Of a DNA stretch of 8,814 nt, positions 1-6,715 are shown piece after piece. This DNA comes from JBKJTP01 sp046590195 (GTDB taxonomy: Bacteria > Bacteroidota > Ignavibacteria > Palsa-1295), in the NCBI GenBank assembly GCA_046590195.1, contig JBKJTP010000013.1:1-8814 (forward strand). Direction: 5' to 3'. The number at the start of each line of letters is the position of its first letter. The stretch's first letter is position 1. Position numbers and translations under genes: made by a program. The notes beneath the pieces are model-generated. The model was not told the DNA's origin. It worked only from the letters and a program-made list of their open reading frames with translations, and did not search any database.

Positions 1-18
1 GTCGCGTGTGCGGCCTCT

Positions 19-68
19 GGGGTATAGGACATATAGGTCTTATAAGTCCTATAGGACCTATATGTCCT
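19..68. repeat. 9-nt-period TATA tandem array forming a hairpin
   Basis: Five consecutive 9-base units start at 19, 28, 37, 46 and 55: GGGGTATAG, GACATATAG, GTCTTATAA, GTCCTATAG, GACCTATAT. A degenerate GTCC start follows at 64. TATA falls at positions 5-8 of every unit. Overlaid on this period is an inverted repeat: bases 26-39 are the perfect reverse complement of 55-68 (14 bp). The pairing continues as 40:54 (a T-G wobble) and 41-44 with 50-53, leaving a 5-base loop at 45-49. The function is unknown; a dispersed intergenic repeat, a protein-binding array, or the end of an upstream transcript are all possible. Confidence 0.85.
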
Positions 69-95
69 GCCGACTCCCAGGTTGCTCCAGCATCC

Positions 96-174
96 CTGGC
101 TTGCCGGCTAAAGCCAGCGCCACGAGGAGGCTTGCCGGCCCGCCGCGGCGGATCTGCGACACACCCAGCGCCAC
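96..174. repeat. GC-rich palindromic (REP-like) repeat, two degenerate copies
   Basis: GGCTTGCCGGC occurs at 98-108 and again at 129-139. CCAGCGCCAC occurs at 114-123 and again at 165-174. The order A-B-A-B suggests two copies of a composite unit, the second carrying about 20 extra bases. Within the first copy CTGGCTT (96-102) pairs perfectly with AAGCCAG (111-117) around an 8-base loop containing the palindrome GCCGGC. This resembles a REP-type intergenic element. Membership of a genome-wide family is an inference. Confidence 0.6.
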
Positions 175-226
175 AACCTTCCCCGCCACCCGAAACCCGA
201 TACCCACATCCCGCGTTATCAGGCGC

Positions 227-255
227 TTCCCAAAAAAGGGGAGTTGGCTTACTAT
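227..255 (+). promoter_or_regulatory. Candidate sigma-70-type promoter for rpsA
   Basis: TTCCCA (227-232) and TACTAT (250-255) each match four of six consensus positions and are separated by 17 bases. This would start transcription near 262 and give a leader of about 90 nt before the rpsA ATG. Both hexamers are imperfect, and the promoter consensus of this lineage is not known from the window, so this is only a candidate. Confidence 0.25.
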
Positions 256-350
256 ATATGGCGAGCCAGTCAGAAAGTCCTGTAAGGCGATAATAAGGGC
301 AGTCGCAGAGCAGGTTATACCACTAATTTCCAGCCCGATTTAACTCCATA

Positions 351-2459
351 ATGTCAGTAGATACCAATACATCGTCAGCAACGACGGACGTTGCAACTCC
401 TGAAGCGACGCTTCTGGATCATAACTCTCCGACAGGTCAGCCAGCTATCCCAGATGGCACCGCAGATGGCGCAAAGCCAACACCGGTCACATCGACCATT
501 CCATCCGGCACAACCACAGCGAAAGCACCGGTAAGTCCATCAGGCACCGCAGGTTCTAACGGCGCACGCGTCGAGACACCCCGCAAGCCGGTAGGCAAGA
601 ATCTCACGATCATCGATCCAAAGCGCAAGCTTGGTGGTGGATACACAGATGCAGAGCGCGATGAGCTCGCAAGCTTGTATGACACAACCTTCAACAAGCT
701 CACGCCGAACGAGATCATGAAGGGTCGCGTCGTCGCGATCACCAGCTCCGAAGTAGCGATCGATATCGGCTTCAAGAGCGAAGGTGTTATCTCCAAGTCG
801 GAATTCAACAATGTAGCTGATCTCAAGGTCGGTGATGAAGTTGAGGTATTCCTCGAGACGATCGAGGATAAGGAAGGCCGTCTCGTACTCTCTCGCAAGC
901 GTGCAGAGTTCATCCGTGTTTGGCAGCGCATCATCGAAGCGCACAAGTCAGGCGAGGTCCTTCAGGCAAAGTGTGAGCGCCGCATCAAGGGCGGTATGGT
1001 CGTTAACTTGCTCGGTGTCGAGGCGTTCCTTCCAGGTTCGCAGATCGATGTTAAGCCAGTTCGTGACTTCGATGCATTCATCGGCAAGACGCTCGATGTT
1101 CGCGTTGTAAAGATCAATCATCCGAATGAGAACGTCGTCGTATCTCATAAGGTACTGCTCGAGGAGCACATGCTCGAGCAGCGTAAGGAGATCGTTGAGA
1201 AGCTCGAGCGCGGACAGGTACTCGAAGGTACTGTCAAGGCGATCGCTGACTTCGGCGCGTTCGTTGACTTGGGTGGCGTTGATGGTCTCGTACACATCAC
1301 TGACCTCTCATGGGGCCGTGTATCGCATCCGACAGAGATCATCAAGCTCGATCAGACCGTTACGGTCGTCGTGCTCGATTTCGACGAGAACAAGAAGCGT
1401 ATCTCGCTCGGCATGAAGCAACTCACCCCGCATCCATGGGCTGAGATCGAGAATCGTTATAAGGTCAATGATAAGGTCAAGGGTAAGGTCGTTTCGATGA
1501 CCGACTACGGCGCCTTCATCGAGATCGAGAAGGGCATCGAAGGCCTCATCCACGTTAGCGAGATGTCTTGGACACAGCACATCAAGCATCCATCGCAGCT
1601 CTTGTCGATGGGTCAGGAAGTGGAAGCATCGATCCTCAACATCGACCAGGATTCGAAGAAGATCTCGCTTGGTATCAAGCAGCTCGAGCCTGATCCTTGG
1701 ACAATGTTCTTCGAGAAGTATCCGATCGGTTCGAAGCACAAGGGTATCGTTCGTAACCTCACGAACTTCGGCGCATTCGTTGAACTCGAGCCAGGTGTTG
1801 ACGGTCTCGTGCACATCTCTGACTTGAGCTGGACGAAGAAGGTCCGCCATCCGGGTGAAGTCCTGAAGAAGGGCGAAGAGATCGACGTGATGATCTTGGG
1901 TATCGACCTCGATAACCGTCGTATCTCGCTCGGTCACAAGCAGGTTCTCGACAATCCTTGGGATAATCTCGAGACCACCTATGGCGAGGGTATGGATACT
2001 GAAGGTAAGATTGTGCGTATCATCGATAAGGGCGTCATCGTTGAGCTTCCGCTCGGCGTCGATGGCTTCGTACCGGTGTCGCAGCTTGCGTTCTATCCGA
2101 TCAAGAACATCGGTGATAGCTTTAAGTCTGACGATCAGCTCAATCTCCGCGTCATTGAATTCGATGCAGAGAACAAGAAGATCGTACTCTCCGCAACTGA
2201 GTGGCTGAAGTCGCAGGACCGCAGCGCGCTTGAGGAGTTCAATGCAAAGCACCCGATCCCGAAGGAGACACTTGAAGAGATGCAGAAGCGTCGCGAGGGT
2301 GGTGCCAAGGGTAAGAAGGGCAAGGCAGCTGAAGGCGACGTCGATCTCGAGGCGCTCGCGAAGTCAGCACCAAGTCCATCAGAGCTCGGCTCGTTCGAGT
2401 TGCCTGAGGAGATGCTGACACCAGAGGTTTCGCCAGACGAAAACTCTGAAAATCAGTAA
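351..2459 (+). CDS. rpsA: 30S ribosomal protein S1, six S1 repeats, extended N-terminus
   Basis: S1 binds mRNA on the small ribosomal subunit and helps bring transcripts, especially structured or leader-poor ones, to the decoding channel. The 702-residue product carries six S1 (OB-fold) repeats at about 122-184, 202-268, 288-356, 373-443, 460-530 and 546-616. Repeats 3 to 5 show the classic pattern of GxV, FGAFV or YGAFI, GxxGLxH and ISLGxKQ; for example, residues 301-305 are FGAFV and 314-320 are VHITDLS. It is longer than E. coli S1 (557 aa), mainly because of a Thr/Pro/Ala/Ser-rich, probably disordered first ~95 residues; a Lys-rich then acidic tail follows residue 645. The ATG at 351 has no Shine-Dalgarno sequence, as is common for S1 genes. 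The gene stands alone here and is followed by a terminator. The family assignment is secure; the exact start is less so, because the extension is low-complexity. Confidence 0.97.
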   Translation: MSVDTNTSSATTDVATPEATLLDHNSPTGQPAIPDGTADGAKPTPVTSTIPSGTTTAKAPVSPSGTAGSNGARVETPRKPVGKNLTIIDPKRKLGGGYTDAERDELASLYDTTFNKLTPNEIMKGRVVAITSSEVAIDIGFKSEGVISKSEFNNVADLKVGDEVEVFLETIEDKEGRLVLSRKRAEFIRVWQRIIEAHKSGEVLQAKCERRIKGGMVVNLLGVEAFLPGSQIDVKPVRDFDAFIGKTLDVRVVKINHPNENVVVSHKVLLEEHMLEQRKEIVEKLERGQVLEGTVKAIADFGAFVDLGGVDGLVHITDLSWGRVSHPTEIIKLDQTVTVVVLDFDENKKRISLGMKQLTPHPWAEIENRYKVNDKVKGKVVSMTDYGAFIEIEKGIEGLIHVSEMSWTQHIKHPSQLLSMGQEVEASILNIDQDSKKISLGIKQLEPDPWTMFFEKYPIGSKHKGIVRNLTNFGAFVELEPGVDGLVHISDLSWTKKVRHPGEVLKKGEEIDVMILGIDLDNRRISLGHKQVLDNPWDNLETTYGEGMDTEGKIVRIIDKGVIVELPLGVDGFVPVSQLAFYPIKNIGDSFKSDDQLNLRVIEFDAENKKIVLSATEWLKSQDRSALEEFNAKHPIPKETLEEMQKRREGGAKGKKGKAAEGDVDLEALAKSAPSPSELGSFELPEEMLTPEVSPDENSENQ

Positions 2460-2486
2460 GACATTGAGTGTAATGACTCATAGCAA

Positions 2487-2511
2487 AAGACCCGGACATC
2501 GTCCGGGTCTT
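2487..2511. terminator. Bidirectional rho-independent-type hairpin between convergent genes
   Basis: Bases 2487-2497 (AAGACCCGGAC) pair perfectly with 2501-2511 (GTCCGGGTCTT) around a 3-base loop, giving an 11-bp GC-rich stem 27 bases past the rpsA stop. The + strand is followed by a modest T-rich stretch. On the - strand the stem ends in TCTTTTGC, a somewhat better T tract. The position between two convergent genes and the structure both suggest that it ends transcripts from either side. Confidence 0.85.
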
Positions 2512-2573
2512 CTGCGTTTAAATGAAGGGGCACACAACGAAGTGATGCAAGTCCAATTTACTTCACGACGTCA

Positions 2574-2609
2574 TAGCTCTTCAACTTTTGGTGTAGCTCT
2601 TCAACTTTT
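2574..2609. repeat. 20-bp tandem duplication at the 3' end of the lipoprotein gene
   Basis: TAGCTCTTCAACTTTT occurs at 2574-2589 and at 2594-2609, a period of exactly 20 bp. The repeat straddles the stop codon of the - strand lipoprotein gene. Because 20 is not a multiple of 3, the second copy shifts the frame. Reading the - strand, the current end is KLKSYTKS-stop. Removing one 20-bp unit gives KLKSYDVVK-stop, with a TAA at 2558-2560. This looks like a recent slippage or duplication event. Confidence 0.85.
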
Positions 2610-3291
2610 CATTCGTTGAGTATTTCCAGCGTATCGAGTGCATCCGGTCGCTATCGACGAAGGACTCTCGTTGCACGAAGAAGCCAAGTTCTCTCGAGTA
2701 CCAGTAAGTCCACTTCTCATATCGAGCACCGCTGCCGCCGTATTCATCACTCTCCTTGATCCACTGCTCCCACTGGATTTTCTCGCAAGTGAGTTGCTCC
2801 GATCCGACGGCGAGCTTCTCTGAACCCAGGTACGTCGACTTCTGCCTGATCTCCTGATAGAACTGATTCGGCAGACCGATGACTGTGTCAGGTCCTGCAA
2901 TGCTAGTCCTGCTTGAGACTGGTAGTTTCGTCCATCGATTGGTGAATTGGGGTTGGATGTAATTGAGGTCACCGAATTCATCATAGCCGATCCGGTACAT
3001 CATCGTCCCGACATCGATGCCGTTCGCATCGTAGATGTTGACGTCGATGCAGCCATAGAGACCGGGGATGGTGATCTCGTCACGCTTGATCTTAGCCGTT
3101 ACTTCGTAGCTGTATGTCGTGTCCTCATCCTCTTTCTTAACTGGGATAATGGTCTGCTCGTAATCGTAAACGAACGAGCTGTTGAGCCTTGGGAGCTGGG
3201 AAGATCTGCCGGTCGTACCGTAGATCCCGGAATCGCCACAGGATGCTAAACCGAGGAGCAAAAGCAGGATAAAGAGCTTGATTTGAGGCAT
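2581..3291 (-). CDS. Predicted lipoprotein of unknown function
   Basis: I do not recognise a family. The 236-residue product starts with a lipoprotein signal: MPQIK, a hydrophobic run of Leu and Ile, then the lipobox LASC with the modified cysteine at residue 18. Residue +2 is Gly rather than Asp, so there is no inner-membrane retention signal by the E. coli rule and an outer-membrane location is plausible. The mature part is rich in Tyr, Trp and charged residues, alternates in a way that suggests beta strands, and contains a distinctive segment around YWYSRELGFFVQRE near residue 200. Two cysteines in the mature part could form a disulfide. The ATG at 3291 has no Shine-Dalgarno but gives an ideal signal peptide. 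The last residues are altered by a 20-bp tandem duplication. The gene is convergent with rpsA and divergent from the exported protein gene at 3428. Confidence 0.85.
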   Translation of the reverse strand: MPQIKLFILLLLLGLASCGDSGIYGTTGRSSQLPRLNSSFVYDYEQTIIPVKKEDEDTTYSYEVTAKIKRDEITIPGLYGCIDVNIYDANGIDVGTMMYRIGYDEFGDLNYIQPQFTNRWTKLPVSSRTSIAGPDTVIGLPNQFYQEIRQKSTYLGSEKLAVGSEQLTCEKIQWEQWIKESDEYGGSGARYEKWTYWYSRELGFFVQRESFVDSDRMHSIRWKYSTNEKLKSYTKS

Positions 3292-3427
3292 AAGTGTAAG
3301 GCTTATGTCCTGAAGAACACCGGCCCGAGTTCAAAGTAGCAAGGATGAATTCGTGGGCGCTGAAAAGATTTTTCTTGCTTTCGGCCTCAAAATGTTGTAG
3401 ATTTACAGTCCTAAAATTGGATACCCT
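3292..3427. other. Divergent intergenic spacer between two exported-protein genes
   Basis: This 136-bp spacer must hold promoters for both flanking genes, since they point away from each other. The rightward candidate is listed separately. For the leftward gene I see no convincing pair of hexamers. There is no terminator-like hairpin. The right half is AT-richer than the neighbouring coding sequence, as expected for a promoter region. Confidence 0.6.
3375..3403 (+). promoter_or_regulatory. Candidate promoter for the exported protein gene at 3428
   Basis: TTGCTT (3375-3380) and TAGATT (3398-3403) are separated by 17 bases. The downstream box extends to TAGATTTA, which also resembles the Bacteroidota-type TAnnTTTG element with one mismatch. 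Transcription would begin near 3410, leaving a leader of only about 15-18 nt without a Shine-Dalgarno sequence. Confidence 0.35.
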
Positions 3428-4186
3428 ATGAGCTTCCGCCTCGGAATAGTCCTGATCCTTCTGACCGCCTCGACGGCATCTGCACAGCAGATCACCTTCA
3501 ATAGCTCGCGATACGAGACCGTTGCCAAGAATGCGACGAGTTACGACCGCGAGACAGCCCGTATCGAGCGCTTTCTAACCAGTCGTTACCCGACATCGAA
3601 TCTGCGATGGGCCTCGAAGAACAGCAAGGCTCCGGTGCTTCGAAAGGTCAATTACGAGATCGTGTATCAGAATGGCGTGAAGTATGCCGTGGCGGTATTT
3701 ACATCGCGTTGGGATGAGCCGGTCAACATGATGGCTGTCTATCAACTCAGTGGCGAGAAGGCAGGCGAGCGCGTCTGGCGCAGCAAGGCATGGACTTCGA
3801 ACTACTACGGCAATTCGCTGAAGCAGTACAAGAACGGGAATCGCACGTTGATCCTCTTCAAAGAAGGTGGCATTATGCCAGGAGATTTTGGACTTGCATC
3901 GATCTTCTCCATCTCGCGCGGCGGCGGAAGGACGTACATAAATGATAACGTGCCGAAACAGTCGCCCATGGTCGTCAGCGCATTATTCCCATTCCGGGCT
4001 ATACTCGGTCAGAATGTCCAACTCAATGCGTCGGCGAATGCCGGACTGACGCTCGCAGCATCGGAAGGTATGTATCGCTATCAGGATCAGATCTATCAGC
4101 AGACCTACGAATGGCAATACGACCGTAAGAAGAATAGCTTCGAGCCGATCGTGCTGAATGATGTCAATTTGACGAAGCGCAATTAA
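3428..4186 (+). CDS. Secreted protein of unknown function
   Basis: I do not recognise this 252-residue protein. It begins with a clear Sec signal peptide: MSFR, a hydrophobic core of about 10 residues, and TASTASA followed by QQ, with predicted signal peptidase I cleavage after Ala19. No lipobox and no second membrane segment are visible, so the mature protein is probably periplasmic or secreted. The mature part is rich in Tyr, Asn, Arg and Ser and contains Gly-rich turns such as SRGGGRTY, consistent with a beta-rich fold; no catalytic motif is evident. The start at 3428 is chosen because it gives the signal peptide and follows a candidate promoter. Its stop codon overlaps that of the convergent carboxypeptidase gene. 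Codon use is like that of the neighbouring core genes, so there is no sign of recent transfer. Confidence 0.85.
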   Translation: MSFRLGIVLILLTASTASAQQITFNSSRYETVAKNATSYDRETARIERFLTSRYPTSNLRWASKNSKAPVLRKVNYEIVYQNGVKYAVAVFTSRWDEPVNMMAVYQLSGEKAGERVWRSKAWTSNYYGNSLKQYKNGNRTLILFKEGGIMPGDFGLASIFSISRGGGRTYINDNVPKQSPMVVSALFPFRAILGQNVQLNASANAGLTLAASEGMYRYQDQIYQQTYEWQYDRKKNSFEPIVLNDVNLTKRN

Positions 4187-5124
4187 TCGAGTACAGATCC
4201 TGCGAGCGTGATCTTCGCTCGATCTTTGCGAGCATCGATATCGTACTTCGCTCCATAAGGCATCGTCCAGTTGCGAGGGACGTGTCCGAATGGCAGATTT
4301 GATACGACTGGGATCTTGAGCTTGCCGAGGTAATCAAGGAACACCTGCTCGAGCGTCAGGCTCGGCTTGCCCTCTTCAGGTTCGCAGCCGCCCCATTGGC
4401 CGAGCAGCATTCCGGTGATCTTGGCAAAGTCACCACTGACCTTTATCTGAGCGAAGTAGCGATCGACCTTGTATGGCCGCTCATCGATGTCCTCGAAGAA
4501 GAGCGCTTTACCGCTTATCTTCGGCATGTATGGCGTGCCGTACAGCGATGACCAGACCGTGAGATTCCCTCCAATGAGTCGTGATGTCGTCTGACCTTTA
4601 CGAAGCACGACGCCTTCATCGTCGCCAAGTTGCATTGGCATCTCAGACTTGTTCGATGTCAGCATCCGCCAGAAATTTTCTTCAGCAAAGGACTCGAAGC
4701 CATTCCACACATCGACTGCAGGCATCGGACCATGGAACATCGACTGTAATCCGGTCTTCTTATAAATGGCACCAAGGAATGACGTCGCATCGGAATAGCC
4801 GACGATGATCTTTGGATTTTTCTCGATCAAGCCATAGTCGATGTCAGGCAAAAGCCTGATCGTGCCATAACCTCCGCGAAGGAAGAGAATCGCTGCTACT
4901 TTCTTATTGCGGAGCGCGGTGTGGAAATCAGCGAGCCGATCTTTGTCGGGCGCCGAAAAATAACCATGCTCTTTCATCACGTTCTTGCCGACCTCGACGC
5001 GGTACCCCAACTTCTCGAAGTATTCCACGGACTTAGTCACCTTCTCTATTGTTGAAGGTCCGCCGGCAGGCGCGATGAGTGCAATGGTGTCGCCCGGCTG
5101 TAATGCTTTCGCCTTGAGTGCCAT
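4183..5124 (-). CDS. ldcA: LD-carboxypeptidase, peptidase family S66 (LdcA-like)
   Basis: LdcA-type enzymes cleave the terminal D-alanine from murein tetrapeptides in the cytoplasm so that tripeptides can be reused in peptidoglycan recycling. The 313-residue length fits the family. The N-terminal motif LQPGDTIALIAPAGG (residues 8-22) is typical. The expected Ser-Glu-His triad is visible as Ser111 in VGYSDATSF, Glu211 in LFFEDIDERPYKVDR, and His281 in LPFGHVPRNWTMPYGA; RGGYGTIRLLPD at 83-94 is the usual substrate-side loop. No signal peptide is present, in agreement with cytoplasmic action. The related MccF self-immunity peptidases share this fold, but nothing nearby points to a microcin system. 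The ATG at 5124 is the natural start and has no Shine-Dalgarno. The gene is divergent from the amidohydrolase with only 13 bp between start codons, and its stop overlaps the stop of the upstream convergent gene. Confidence 0.93.
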   Translation of the reverse strand: MALKAKALQPGDTIALIAPAGGPSTIEKVTKSVEYFEKLGYRVEVGKNVMKEHGYFSAPDKDRLADFHTALRNKKVAAILFLRGGYGTIRLLPDIDYGLIEKNPKIIVGYSDATSFLGAIYKKTGLQSMFHGPMPAVDVWNGFESFAEENFWRMLTSNKSEMPMQLGDDEGVVLRKGQTTSRLIGGNLTVWSSLYGTPYMPKISGKALFFEDIDERPYKVDRYFAQIKVSGDFAKITGMLLGQWGGCEPEEGKPSLTLEQVFLDYLGKLKIPVVSNLPFGHVPRNWTMPYGAKYDIDARKDRAKITLAGSVLD

Positions 5125-5137
5125 AGAAGTTCGATAG
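5125..5137. other. 13-bp divergent gap between two start codons
   Basis: The carboxypeptidase ATG (- strand, 5124) and the amidohydrolase ATG (+ strand, 5138) are separated by 13 bases. No promoter or Shine-Dalgarno fits here, so each promoter must lie inside the other gene's coding sequence, or the messages are nearly leaderless. Both starts are supported by typical N-terminal family motifs. Confidence 0.7.
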
Positions 5138-6676
5138 ATGATAAAGGTATTCTACAATGCTACGGTCGTGTCGCTCGATGCTAACGATCAAACATACGAA
5201 GCGATCGCGATCTCGGGACAAAGGATCGTCGCGCTTGGCTCCTCCGAAGTTCTCCTTGCACAATATACAAACGCCGTGCAGACCGATCTCGATGGCGCCG
5301 TGATCTATCCCGCTTTTGCCGATAGCCACGCCCACATCTGCGGCACTGGCGAGCGAGCGACGAAACCGAGACTCGAACCAGCTCGATCACTCGGCGAGGC
5401 GCTGGAGATCATCAAGCAAGCAGTGAGCTCAAGCGCATCCGAATGGATCGTGCTTCGTGGCTGGGATCATAACAAGTGGGGAATGAAGAGCTTTCCAACG
5501 AAGCACGACCTTGACGGACTTTCCGACAAGCCGATTGCACTTACGAGAGTCGATGGTCACGCCTCGTGGCTGAATCAGGCAGCACTTAATGCTGCCGGAA
5601 TCGACCGCCGTACCATCCCGCCCGCTGGCGGCGAGATCTTGCTTCATGATGACGGAGACACCAGCGGTATTATTCTGGACGAAGCAATGAAACTCGTCGA
5701 GAGCAAGATACCGAAGCAATCGAAAGCTGAGATCATGTCAGTGATGCGAGCAGGCCTGATGGAGTTCGCAAAGCACGGCAACGCAACGGTGCATGACATG
5801 GGCGTTCCGGCGCACCACTGGGAAGCGCTTCAGGAGCTATATGCAGAAGAAGGAGCTAAGTTGCCACGCGCCCACATCTTCCTCGACATGAATCAGGAGT
5901 CCGGTAAGAAGCTCTTTCTCGAGAGGACCGAGAACCTGCAACCGACGTCTGACAATCTCAAACTCATCGGCATCAAGATCTATCTCGATGGAGCACTCGG
6001 GTCACGAGGCGCAGAGCTCTTCGAAGAATATTCAGACGATCCCGGCAACTTCGGCCTCGCATTAAGCGATGACGAGGAAGTGATCGAGCTGATGAAGAAG
6101 GCTGCGTCGATGAATATGCAGATCGCTGTTCATGCTATCGGCGACAAGGCGAACCACCGAGCACTTCAGCTCTTCGAGAGGTCTGGAGCGGCCGACAAGA
6201 CAACCTGCCGGATCGAGCACGCGCAGATCGTGGAGGACAAAGATCTTGAGTTCTATAGGAAGCTAGGCGTCAAGGCCGTGATCCAGCCACCGTTCTTTCC
6301 CTCGGATAGAGGATGGGCTGTTCAGCGATTGGGCGAGGCTAGGATGATGACCGCCTACCGCTGGAAGTCGCTCATGAATGCCGGGATCGAGACGATCGCC
6401 TCGTCGGACTCTCCGGTAGAGCTGCCGAATTCGCTTGAAGGCATCCGGATGCTGGTGAGCAGGGACGGCGTGAGAGATGGCGAAGCCCTAACGGAAAGCC
6501 AGGCCATCCGGCTCTACAGCACCGAGGCGGCAAAACTGGACGGACAGCTGGCCGATCGAGGCACCCTCGAAATTGGAAAGCTTGCAGATTTGACAATTCT
6601 TACGAAGCCGGTGTTAAACGCCGGCGCTCAGGTGAAAATGACCGTCCTCAGGGGAGAGATCATCTTCCAGGAGTGA
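5138..6676 (+). CDS. Metal-dependent amidohydrolase, YtcJ-like (amidohydrolase family 3)
   Basis: The 512-residue protein belongs to the YtcJ/N-substituted formamide deformylase branch of the amidohydrolase superfamily; members hydrolyse amide or related bonds at a zinc-type centre, but the substrate cannot be read from sequence. Visible signatures, in order: the N-terminal beta-sandwich strand with SGQRIVALGSS (26-36), HxH metal ligands His64 and His66 in ADSHAH, the VDGHASWLNQAALNAAGI segment (138-155), Lys280 in IKIYLDGALGSRGA, His332 in VHAIGDKAN, His361 in RIEHAQIV, and Asp424 in ASSDSPVE. The C-terminal GKLADLTIL completes the beta-sandwich. All expected metal-binding positions are present, so it is probably active. 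No signal peptide is seen, so it is cytoplasmic. The ATG at 5138 fits the family's usual N-terminus and has no Shine-Dalgarno. carB follows 39 bp downstream on the same strand, so co-transcription is possible. Confidence 0.93.
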   Translation: MIKVFYNATVVSLDANDQTYEAIAISGQRIVALGSSEVLLAQYTNAVQTDLDGAVIYPAFADSHAHICGTGERATKPRLEPARSLGEALEIIKQAVSSSASEWIVLRGWDHNKWGMKSFPTKHDLDGLSDKPIALTRVDGHASWLNQAALNAAGIDRRTIPPAGGEILLHDDGDTSGIILDEAMKLVESKIPKQSKAEIMSVMRAGLMEFAKHGNATVHDMGVPAHHWEALQELYAEEGAKLPRAHIFLDMNQESGKKLFLERTENLQPTSDNLKLIGIKIYLDGALGSRGAELFEEYSDDPGNFGLALSDDEEVIELMKKAASMNMQIAVHAIGDKANHRALQLFERSGAADKTTCRIEHAQIVEDKDLEFYRKLGVKAVIQPPFFPSDRGWAVQRLGEARMMTAYRWKSLMNAGIETIASSDSPVELPNSLEGIRMLVSRDGVRDGEALTESQAIRLYSTEAAKLDGQLADRGTLEIGKLADLTILTKPVLNAGAQVKMTVLRGEIIFQE

Positions 6677-6715
6677 CCTCAAGCCTGCCGCCGGATACGT
6701 TCGTAAATTTGCATA

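Larger units (their letters stand above)
1..350. other. Non-coding region upstream of rpsA with two kinds of repeat
   Basis: No convincing gene is present. The open frames that cross this stretch translate to low-complexity, Pro/Arg-rich sequence without a domain, and they read straight through the repeats. Bases 19-68 hold a TATA-containing 9-nt tandem array and bases 96-174 a GC-rich palindromic repeat, both described separately. From about 225 onward the composition returns to ordinary intergenic sequence and probably carries the rpsA promoter and leader. The two repeat types look like dispersed intergenic repeats, but a single window cannot show that they recur elsewhere. Confidence 0.75.

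Noticed and set aside
19..174. A possible CRISPR array
   Set aside because: The units are contiguous 9-mers or short imperfect words without spacers of regular length, and no Cas gene is nearby.
6..343. Two overlapping short + strand open frames across the upstream repeats
   Set aside because: They translate the tandem and palindromic repeats into Pro/Arg/Ser-rich sequence, and two frames being open at once reflects composition rather than coding.
1308..2252. A 314-codon open frame on the - strand inside rpsA
   Set aside because: It lies fully antisense to a secure S1 gene, its translation is a low-complexity Leu/Asp/Arg/Glu mix without a domain, and it follows from the GC and codon bias of the + strand gene.
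6607..6625. A GC-rich inverted repeat near the end of the amidohydrolase gene
   Set aside because: It lies within the conserved C-terminal coding region, has no T tract and is about 50 bases before the stop, so it is unlikely to be a terminator.
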